Below the pieces are notes generated by a model. That model saw nothing but the letters and a program-made list of their open reading frames with translations. It was not told where the DNA came from and ran no database searches. Shown piece by piece: positions 48,590 through 58,000 of a stretch of 64,000 bases of DNA. Within the stretch, counting starts at the first letter, position 1; every line of letters starts with the position of its first letter. The stretch is from Gonocerus acuteangulatus (taxonomy: Eukaryota; Arthropoda; Insecta; Hemiptera; Coreidae). The stretch is from positions 31,681,648 through 31,745,647 of the forward strand of contig OX328124.1 in the NCBI GenBank assembly GCA_946811695.1, given 5' to 3'. The translations under genes were made by a program, and so were the position numbers.

Positions 48590-48940
48590 TCAAAGTTAAC
48601 CCTGAAAAATCCTGCCACTCAACCTTTACCCCCAGGCGATCTACCTGTCGTCCGCTGTTCCTGATCCCAAATTCCCTATCTTCGACTTATATTAGACAAA
48701 CGAATAACATGGATGATACATATTACCCAGAAGAGACAAGAACCCAGCCGACGGTACAGACTATTACTACACTTACTTGACAGACAATCAACTCTCACAC
48801 TAACAAACAAACGCCTCATTTACATGACCATTCTCAGACCAAATAGAACAACGGAATTCAACTCTGGGGTTCCACAAAGCCTTCCAACTCCTATAAAATC
48901 CAATCCATGCAGTCCAAAATTCTCCGAAAAATTTGAATAT
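48590..48940 (+). mobile_element. Jockey-like LINE RT C-terminus, part 1
   Basis: Across frames: IKVNPEKSCHSTFT, LILDKRITW in relic form, ITQKRQEPSRRYRLLLHLLD, LTLTNKRLIYMTILRP, and IQLWGSTKPSNSYKIQSMQS then KILRKI. This parallels the end of ORF2 in the LINE at 57223 (KVNPQKCCHITFTLN, LTIHNKLIVYKTIIRP, QSKVLRKI). It breaks off after LRKI. Confidence 0.8.
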
Positions 48941-49268
48941 TATATAAAAATCTGTCAATGCCTTGTTAAATCAAAGTCAATGCCTTCTTATAAAATAATT
49001 ATTACTAATATTGCTTCTTTAGTTATTATGATATAACTTTTTATAATTTATCAATTATATTTGAAGATTTTTATTATTAAATTATTAATGAATGGTTTTG
49101 CCGAATACTTTCAAATGAAACTTATGACTTGCAATAATGCATGCATATTAGCACTTTCCTCCGAAGGAAAGTAGCTATTGAGGTTGGACTCATGAATGAA
49201 TTTTTGAAAAATTTCTTCAAATCTTTATCGATCCTACCTAGTAGACACCGAAAATGACCCCCGTTAAA

Positions 49269-49336
<68 letters not shown>
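49269..49336. repeat. TA microsatellite
   Basis: Uninterrupted TA tract just outside the foldback element. Confidence 0.95.
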
Positions 49337-49339
<3 letters not shown>

Positions 49340-49344
49340 TAAAC

Positions 49345-50557
49345 AGGGTGTCCCGTAAATGTTTAGTCATATTGTGAGAGGTGATAGAGGACCTTTAGGG
49401 GAACAAAAAATGTTCTATGACAATTTTCCGAATTCTCACCCGTAAGGGAGAAAACGTCATTTTATTGTTTTATCGAGACAAACGTGGGTTTTAGGAGAAT
49501 AGTCGTTGTAGCTCCGTTCCACGTGGTTCTACTAGAAAGGAAGTGAAACCAATCGAAAGCTGAGTAAATTTACTATCAGACTAGTTGGGAGTAAACGTAA
49601 AAATGAATGAATGTAAGTATGTATATCTTACCAAAAGAAAGCTATTCTGAATTTCCTGACATTTTCTTGATATTTCTTTCCAGCGTTACTCCTCAATGGG
49701 AAGGATCTGAGATTTCCGGGTTTCAGAAAAACTTCTTCATTTAACCAGCTTTCCATTCATGTATCACAACCCTGTCTTATTGAAGTATGTGAGCGATTTA
49801 AGAACAAAAGTTAACAAAAAAAAACATGGATCTGTGAAAAAAAATTATATTTTTTTCTACATTTTATTCAAAAAGCTGAAGGGAAATATTTATTTTTATA
49901 AATGTTTACTTAATTATTAAGTAAATATTTACTTAAAAAATAAAAAAAATTACTTCCACGAATATAAAAAAAATCCTAAAAAAGTAAATAAATAAAATAC
50001 ACATTTATTTTGAATTTGTGAATTACAGTAACTAATACTGGGTCCAGGAGGCGGCCATTAAGGAAAACCAACCATACATTAACCTCAAAAATTATTATTT
50101 TTCCTAGATAACGCATTTCAACACATTTTTACAGGTATTTATAATTAGAAAACAAATGCTTTACATCTACATCTTATTTACTAGGGATAGGATATTTCCC
50201 TGCCCATTGAGGAGTAACGCTGGAAAGAAATATCAAGAAAATGTCAGGAAATTTAGAATAGCTTTCTTTTGGTAAGATATACATACTTACATTCATTCAT
50301 TTTTACGTTTACTCCCAACTAGTCTGATAGTAAATTTACTCAGCTTTCGATTGGTTTCACTTCCTTTCTAGCAGAACCACCTAAGACGGAGCTACAACGA
50401 TTATTCTTCTAAAAACCATGTTTGTCTCGAAAAAACAATAAAATTACGTTTTCTCCCTTATGTGTGAGAATTCGGAAAATCGTCATAGAACATTTTTTGT
50501 TCCCCTAAGAATCCTCTATCACCTCTCACAATATGACTAGACATTTACGGGACACCC

Positions 50558-50558
<1 letters not shown>
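49345..50558. mobile_element. 1.2 kb foldback DNA element
   Basis: Arms of about 360 bp (49345-49705 and 50198-50558) are reverse complements; the outer end is AGGGTGTCCCGTAAATG. A TA-rich flank adjoins the right side. The roughly 490-bp centre is AT-rich with no coding potential. Confidence 0.88.

Positions 50559-50606
<48 letters not shown>
50558..50606. repeat. TA/TG microsatellite
   Basis: A TA tract passing into a GT tract, directly abutting the foldback terminus. Confidence 0.95.
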
Positions 50607-50607
<1 letters not shown>

Positions 50608-51190
50608 TGTTAACACGATAGCGGCCAGAGTTTTTGTTTTTTCTTCACGAAACTTGGTATATAGCATTCAATTAGCAAACGATTGAACGAGTTCGTTAAC
50701 CACCAAAATCCGTCCACCGGAAGGGGGGGGGGGGTTTACCCCGAACGCAAAACACTAATTTGATCATGCCAGCCGTAATATTTGTTATATTTCAACGAAA
50801 CGTGGTATTCGTAGTGGTAATATAGAGAGAAAAGTGAGATGTAAAAATAAACTAAATCGGTTCATTAGAAGGGGGGGGGGTTTACTCCAGACCCACAATA
50901 CCAATTCACCACTACCAACCGTGATTTTTGTTATATTTCGACAAAACTCGGTATTCGTATTGGTAATCTACATGTAAATATGTGTTGTAAAAATAAACAA
51001 AATCGGTTCATTAGGAGTGGGGGTTTACTCCGGCCCCAAATTACAAATATACTCATACCGGTCGTAATTTCTGCTGTATTGTAACGAAACGCGGTATACT
51101 CGTGGGTTACTCATGAGAAAGACGTTTTGTAAAGATGATCTAAATCGGTCTATCTGAAAGGGGGGTTTACTTTGTAATATATTTCAATAG
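50607..51190. repeat. Four diverged tandem units of about 140 bp with G-runs
   Basis: Each unit has CGAAAC/CAAAAC-type NCGGTAT, an ATCGGTTCAT-like stretch, a run of 5-13 G and then TTTAC. The units start near 50611, 50770, 50917 and 51058. Divergence is high, so the array is old. Confidence 0.8.
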
Positions 51191-51489
51191 AATAGCCCGC
51201 CAGGCGTAGGGTCGCAAGGCCGCCGCAAAGAGCGCTTTCTACCACTGAAGAGACTGGATCCTGTTCCTGCGTCAGATCAAAAGGCGAAAATGTGAAGTTT
51301 TTTGTATTAATGAAGTAGCATAGTAGGTGCCATGTGTAAACATAACTCAGGAATCAAATTAATTACAAAATTAATAATTGAACACTTACTCATTACAAAA
51401 TTAAAAGAGAACTATTCATGTTTTTATTTTATTTTTATAGGATATTTTAAGCAAATTATTCTGGAAAGCATAATACTACCCAAATTCTG

Positions 51490-51745
51490 TGGAAAGTGCT
51501 TAGTTATGCAGCTCCTGCGTGACGGACTTTTATGTCTCCAATTTGACCCTCCATAATGAACTTAATATCCCTTTTATCCATCCTTTAGGCAAATCCCTCT
51601 ACCGCAAATTCCATTCGAACCTACACGGCCATCCTAACTCCTTAATAAACTCTCTATCCTCCCAGCACATCCCTCTCAATCCCATTCGCCGACTGAAACG
51701 CAAGTGGCCTAGAGACCAACTCCAGAAGATGCATTTAATTTGAAA
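51490..51745 (+). mobile_element. Jockey-like LINE RT C-terminus, part 2
   Basis: DFYVSNLTLHNELNIPFIHP and NSLSSQHIPLNPIRRLKRKW then PRDQL match the ORF2 end of the LINE at 57223 (FYVSNKTLHNDLNIPS, RRLKRHWPAK). It resumes exactly where part 1 stopped. Confidence 0.82.
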
Positions 51746-51875
51746 TAAAAAGCATATGCGTCTAGTGGGTACTGCAACTGTGCAGCATCCCACGTCATGT
51801 ACATTCATGTCAATGCAATCTTTCATTAATTTACTAGAAATGTATTTTTACATTGTTCTAAAGTCAAAATAAATA

Positions 51876-52083
51876 AAGGAGACCCGATGGCCGTGAGGGT
51901 TAAGGCGTGAGCACTTAACACTCCGTGCCAAAGGTCGTGGGTTCGATTCCCACTAGGGGTGGTGGCTTTTCTTTCGAAAAAAAGAAAAGGCATCACCCCT
52001 ATCCTGGCTAGAAAAGGGTGGTAACCTATAGATAACCCGTCCTAAAATTCGTAGTTAATAATAAATGGACGTTAAAATTTAAA
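51876..52083 (+). mobile_element. SINE family S3, best-preserved copy
   Basis: The head GGCCGTGAGGGTTAAGGCGT resembles a tRNA-Ser A-box region and GGTCGTGGGTTCGATTCCCA the B box. The body and the GGACGTTAAAATTTAAAT tail are intact. An AAATAAATAAA-type duplication flanks it. Confidence 0.9.
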
Positions 52084-52539
52084 TAAAATAAATAAAATCT
52101 TAAATTACGCAGTACAAAGTAAAATTAAAAATTATCTAGCAATTCATCTGTACCCGTATGTTGTTTCTCGTCATGTTCTTTATATATAGTAAAAAATATG
52201 TAAATTTAAAGCCCAACAACATTAATTAAAAAACTCACAAACAAGACATTACCCACATTTACTCTTGACCACCATTTTTTCTCTGGCTTCCTAACTTCCT
52301 ACTTGGGTGTTCCAAAACACTTAGGTCATTTATAACATGAACATTCATGTACATTTTGCTCGATTCTGGAAACTTGTTGTCAGTCGTGTTACTCCAGAAT
52401 TCTTGAAATTTATCTTTTACATGTCTACGTCATGTAAGGTACGTCTGGTGGCTGTCGTCGAGTTCAGTATTTTCTTCTGCTGCATAATTTTGATCTGGAC
52501 TTTACCATTATTTGACAAAGTGTTGTATGAATTAAAATT

Positions 52540-52562
52540 TTATATTTATATGTGGTAGATGG

Positions 52563-52650
<88 letters not shown>

Positions 52651-52735
52651 TTCTTTTTTTAATTTGACCTGCCACATATAAATCAATTCAAAAATAGGGT
52701 CACCATCGTATAATAATTTAAAATTTTATGTTCAA
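52540..52735. repeat. Inverted Penelope-type ends around a 79-base A-run
   Basis: TTATATGTGGTAGATGGCCA on the left pairs imperfectly with TGACCTGCCACATATAA on the right, around A-only sequence at 52570-52648. The right part (CAAAAATAGGGTCAC) matches the outer end of the Penelope remnant at 35140-35190. Confidence 0.7.
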
Positions 52736-53188
52736 GTTCATTGCCTCTCATCTAGCATCCACATAGCGTTGTCAACGACTTTTTTTCTTATTTAACTTTC
52801 ACTACAATGTATTTTAATACGTAAAATTACAAGAACTTGAATAAAAAACGCAAAAACAATATTTATATTTATTATGATTGAAGAGAATATTTTACTAATG
52901 AACTAAACAGTGTCTGATTTTGTTAAAATAAAATGTGAAACATTAACTCATTTGCAACTTGTTTGGCTTAACTTAGTGCCATTGCTCTTAGAGGATATTT
53001 ATTAACTCATTTTTTTGAATGCTTTTTAATTTTCATTCACAGCGAATTTGTTCAAACCGTACCTGTGTTTAAAATTAGTTTTACTAGAAACGTTTCTATA
53101 AATGTCTAATTTTCATTAATAATTCTGAGTAATGACCAATATTAGATTGCTAGTTTTAATCCTCTCATATATGACATCAATAATGTAT

Positions 53189-55021
53189 TCAAAATATTAC
53201 TTTTACTGATTGTATATGGAATGGTTGAACTTGTATTTCACTTAGATCATCGATCTCGTTTTCTTCTCGGATACCCGTCAAACTTGTTCTGACAATCTTT
53301 TTAATATCTAGGTGGTTGAAAGCTGCCTCGGAAGGAAATGTAGTCGTATTTTTATTTGTGCCGTTTGACTTAGAGCAATGGCCAATGTTGTGTAAAGATA
53401 AAAGCGCTGTACGAGATGGTGAGTCATTCTTTGATATCGTCCTCATGTTGAGAAGATGTATGTTATAAGGTAAAGATTTGTTCAAAAATGTTATGTCTTT
53501 TGAGGAAGTGTTATTTAGTGATAATACGGTACTGGGATTATTAAGCTGTAGCATGAGAATATTCAGTAGTTGAGAAGTTTCTTCTGTATTTTTCCCGAAG
53601 ACTATATAGTAGTTAGAAGTTGTCTTCATGCTGTCTTCTACGCCTTCTTCAAGGCCTCGTTTGTCGTCCCATGTGATTCTCCTGTCCAACATAACCTCCA
53701 TGGATCCATCCGAAAGACTCGCTACGCCGTGAGAGTGGTCGCTAAGCAACGCGAACACCTTCTCGGAATTCTTCAGATACGCCATGGTTGTCATGGGAAA
53801 ATAATTGCTTTCCACAGGTTGACTTGGCTGCCTCACTCTTTCCCTCATCTGAAAACCGTTTACATCTGTGAAGAATTTCGTATCGTTAAGATCAGTAACG
53901 AATTCTACAAAGAGTTCCGTATTGCACTCAGCTACATTGTATGTTATTTTAATTTCTACTACCTCGTTGGTGAATGATGACGTTCCATATATCCTACTGG
54001 AGACTACGTAATCCTCTCCATAAACTACGGTTACTTCTTTGTAAATGGAACCGTCGGAAAATACAATGTTTCCACTGGGGGTATGAGAAAAAAGATCAAT
54101 TTGTTCAGGCATTGGTTTAAACAAATAAGCACCACTTTGTCCTTCCTCTGATGTATAAGCTTTTAAATTCGTCACCATGTGTATTTCCCCGAAATCCTTA
54201 ATTATTTTCGAGACTAATCCATTTTCCCCAAAAGTTACTTTCTGCTTTGAATTTACTAAAGTCAGGCCAACTATGCTATTTACTGTGGGGTCGTAATTCT
54301 TTATACAGTCACTGCTATTGTACTGAGTCTCTGCGCATCTTATGTCAAAATATGTCAGTGAGAGAGGTGGAAGATCAGCATTGAATACTAGTTCGAATCT
54401 GTCAGAGCCTATATCGAAGTTCTTTTTTGGAAACGCCTTTATTGATAAGCATTTTACTTGATAACCGATTTCTTTTCCTTTCGAATCTGTGACAATTACA
54501 CTTGGATAATCAGACATTATGGCTATCACATCGGATTTACTATATGGTAAACTATTGAAAATAGCTATCTTCTTTTTGGAATCGCTTCCACTTGCTGTAT
54601 TGTTTTCAGAAAGCGACTTAATCATAGCTTCTACACAAGACCTTTGTGTAGCCTTCAATTCATAAAGAGATCTCTTGAGTTTATCTTTGTAATCTTTCAT
54701 TACTCTAGCCTTTGCTGTTCCCGTGATGCCGTCATGATGTTGGAATAGAGCTACAGAACGCCTTCCTCGAACTATTTTCTTGAACTGATTCACTAGTTTG
54801 GACTCCTGCTGAAGATCTGTTGGAATCTGCTGTTTGATTACGTTAAGCGTTAACGTATAAAGGATTTCGGTAGACCTTAGAATCGATTCTACAGTTCTCG
54901 ATAGTTTCTTCCAATAAGGCCTTGTTGAATAAAACCCCGTCCAATAAGCCAATGTGTTATCCGAGTAAAGGTCTGCGTAAGGAAAGAAGTCGCCTTTCAG
55001 AGTTACATTACTCTCGTTCAC
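53189..55021 (-). CDS. MAN2A: MAN2A-like last exon
   Basis: 610 codons plus stop after an acceptor ATGTTTTAG. The first codon is GTG, an ordinary internal valine, not a start. It contains the HHDGITGT block, the middle-domain SGAYLF block with its conserved tyrosine, NxS/T glycosylation sites, and the C-terminal beta domain ending IQSVKVIF. Confidence 0.93.
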   Translation of the reverse strand: MNESNVTLKGDFFPYADLYSDNTLAYWTGFYSTRPYWKKLSRTVESILRSTEILYTLTLNVIKQQIPTDLQQESKLVNQFKKIVRGRRSVALFQHHDGITGTAKARVMKDYKDKLKRSLYELKATQRSCVEAMIKSLSENNTASGSDSKKKIAIFNSLPYSKSDVIAIMSDYPSVIVTDSKGKEIGYQVKCLSIKAFPKKNFDIGSDRFELVFNADLPPLSLTYFDIRCAETQYNSSDCIKNYDPTVNSIVGLTLVNSKQKVTFGENGLVSKIIKDFGEIHMVTNLKAYTSEEGQSGAYLFKPMPEQIDLFSHTPSGNIVFSDGSIYKEVTVVYGEDYVVSSRIYGTSSFTNEVVEIKITYNVAECNTELFVEFVTDLNDTKFFTDVNGFQMRERVRQPSQPVESNYFPMTTMAYLKNSEKVFALLSDHSHGVASLSDGSMEVMLDRRITWDDKRGLEEGVEDSMKTTSNYYIVFGKNTEETSQLLNILMLQLNNPSTVLSLNNTSSKDITFLNKSLPYNIHLLNMRTISKNDSPSRTALLSLHNIGHCSKSNGTNKNTTTFPSEAAFNHLDIKKIVRTSLTGIREENEIDDLSEIQVQPFHIQSVKVIF

Positions 55022-58000
55022 CTAAAACATAACAATGATTTTATTTCATATTACACAGCATAAGGTCAAACAAATTTACACTATTCTTGATATACCATTT
55101 ATTTAGTAAGCCCTACATGTCTCACGCCCATTTCAGAAGAACATTAACTAAGAAATTACAGCCTTAACCTAAGAGTACCTTCTGCAGTCACGGCCAAGTT
55201 TAGACTGATAAGATAAATCATCGCTTCTGTAGATCAGCCGACTTCGAAGTTTCTTCACAATTTGTCAACGCTGGATATGGTCAATGAAAAATGAATATGA
55301 AGAAACAAATTCCGACTCGCAGAAACTGCACCATCTTAGCGAGTTTTCCTTTTCATCACTACTGTCATTAAGAAAGCTCAGAATAGAAATTTAAGCAAGA
55401 TTTTATATCCTAAACGGAAATTATTCCATCCGCAATCTATACATCAAGATTGTATAGATTTTGATTTCTTAAAACATTCATTATATTGTTAAATATAATC
55501 TATATTAAAACAACCAATTAAAAACAGACAAAACAGCGAAAAAAACTAAAATCCCAAAAATGATTAAATCTGATAATAAAATATTTTTCTCCAAGTTACT
55601 CCAAACGTAACCAAAATTAGAATATCTTAGATTGGATGAATATAAAACATTCAGGAAATGATTCAACTGAATCCAACGATTCACATCAATGCCCTTGCGA
55701 CCATTGTGAAAACGACAAGAGGTCGGCATGAGGGCAGAATACTAACACGCATTGGGGGGGGGGGGGGTTGCTGGGAAGATGAGACCGGTACCCATGCTAT
55801 TCAGGATGTACTGGGTAAGACCTTACTCGGGAATGGGTACGAGACAGAGCCTGATATAATTGTAGCATAAGGCGGTAAATTAACTCTTGTGGTTGCAAAG
55901 ATTGTTATTGGGAGCACCGATCTGAAATTGCGGCACCGGGGGGCGAAGTATTGAACGTACGGGAGACTCGATGTCCGTTTGGCGGTTGGGCGAGGAATGT
56001 TTGGTGTGCCTGTCACCGACGTGGAGGTAACGTCTTGTACATTGAGCTGGTGGGGGTGTGAAGTGGTGCTTCTCTCAAGAGTTTGAAGCAGATTGTTGTC
56101 CCAATTGGAGTGCCGACAAGAATTACCTTGCGGGGATTCTGCATCATCTTTAGACGATAGAGTTCACTCTTTGCCGGGGTCGGCCATTGAGGATCGCCTG
56201 TGTATATTTATTTACGTATTTCATGACATATTTATTTTAATTCTTTTTGTATGTTTGTGTTTCTGTGCGTCTATGTATGTATGTTTTTTATGTTGTTTTT
56301 TTTTTTTTTTTTTTTTTTTTTCTTTTTTTTCTTTTTTTTCTTTTTTTTTATACGGTTTGGATGTTTGACTGCATTTCGGATCCTTTGGTGGATGGCTTAT
56401 GTATTCGCACTACAGCTAGGTCTAGTGGGTGCAGTAAATGGCAGTAGACTTCCTTGAACTGTATTATTTTCTTATAATTATATTTGTCGGCGCTAATGGC
56501 CTAGATTTGTCGATGCGCCGTTAAAAAGAAAAAAAAAATATATTTGTTAGATTTTCTTTCTTTTATTTTATGTATTTGTTTTAATTATAATTATTAATTA
56601 ATGTAAGTTGTTTTGTTTATATATTGAATCGTAATGTTTTTTTTTATTCTATATATTGTTAAAATTAATGTATTATATATAGAAATAATTTAGGCCTCAC
56701 TGCAACGAGGTATTTGATATTTTCAAGCCTCAATAATGAAGCCGATGGAAGCACACAATTGTTAATTTGACCAATCAGTATTTGAGAATGTATAAGCACT
56801 GTATCTCCTAATAAAGAAAACGACAAATGTGTGTGTGTGTATATATATATATATAATATTATATTCTTGCAGATTACCCAAAATATATCTAAATTGTGTC
56901 CGATGTTTCAAGGCTTGGGGTCGTTGAAGCAGTAAACATTTCTTCAAACTACTTTATTCATTCATCAGGCCCAAAATGTTACGTGCATCATATCGCACCT
57001 CTTCAGGGGCATTTCTTGTGTGGAAATCGTCTCGTCGCCATGTAATCACTCTGTACGCTCGCCTAAAACTGTATATATAATTTGAGCCACCGTTATTTTC
57101 TTGATCTATGGGCTCTGAAACGTGAAAATTTCCAGTACACACTTCCGAATTGTGTTATTGCACCGACGCCATAAGCTGTTTTCTTCCCTATAGGGAAGGA
57201 AGGAACGCGCTAAAAACGAGATAGTCGTGTCAAAGCATCAGAGTGAGACACAGCGTTCATAAAAACTCTCAGTTTTATCAGTGAAAAGTGGTGGACAGTG
57301 GTCAAATTTTCTCACGAAAATTGGCACACTGTTGGATAAAGTGTTAGTGCACACATCAGCGAAACATCGCTCACCGTGACATCGTAGTTTACCTACAATC
57401 TGTAAGTGAAGTTACAAACATTTACAGATTATCCACTCTCTGCTGGGAATACGAGGTTCGAATCTACATTTTTTACACAAAGTTTTTTTCTTCTTTTTTT
57501 TTCTAAAATGTCTACCACCATGGACAGTGAGCAACAACTCACTTTTCTGGAGTCTACATCAACCCACGATGGAGAAAATTTTACCCTGGGAAGACGTAAA
57601 CGTCTTCGGAAGAAAACTACCTCAAACCTTTCGCCTAAAGCCAAGCAACAAAGAGGACCAAAAGTTACAGATGATCAAAACGCTTTACAAATTAATAAAA
57701 CTATCCCTACAAAAACAAATGAAAATCAGAAGCCGCCCAATATTTATGTCAGAAATATCAAGAATTGCAAAAACCTCTATACTCGCCTCAGCCAAGCTGC
57801 TGGAGAAAAATCATTCTCCTGTAGAGCTAGATTTAACGATATTGCGATCAGTGCTATCAATAGCGATGCCTACAGAGCAATTATTAAAAAATTGAACGAA
57901 ATGGAAGCCGACTACCACTGTTATCAATTACCGGAGGAGAAAGCTTACAGAGTGGTAATACGTAATCTTCACTACTCCACACCTCCTGAAGATATAGCAG

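Noticed and set aside
50607..51190. CRISPR-like repeat array
   Set aside because: The units are about 140 bp and diverged, without short identical repeats separated by unique spacers, and the genome is eukaryotic.
53570..53977. 135-codon plus-strand ORF
   Set aside because: It is the shadow of the MAN2A exon on the other strand.
55021..55021. Treating the mannosidase exon as starting a protein with Met
   Set aside because: The first codon is GTG immediately after a splice acceptor, and the protein family continues upstream in the exon at 62088-62297.
53189..55021. Lysosomal alpha-mannosidase (MAN2B1)
   Set aside because: The HHDGITGTAK, SGAYLF and DDKRGLEEG blocks fit Golgi MAN2A proteins better.
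56093..56457. Phenylalanine-rich ORFs
   Set aside because: They are produced by a poly-T tract.
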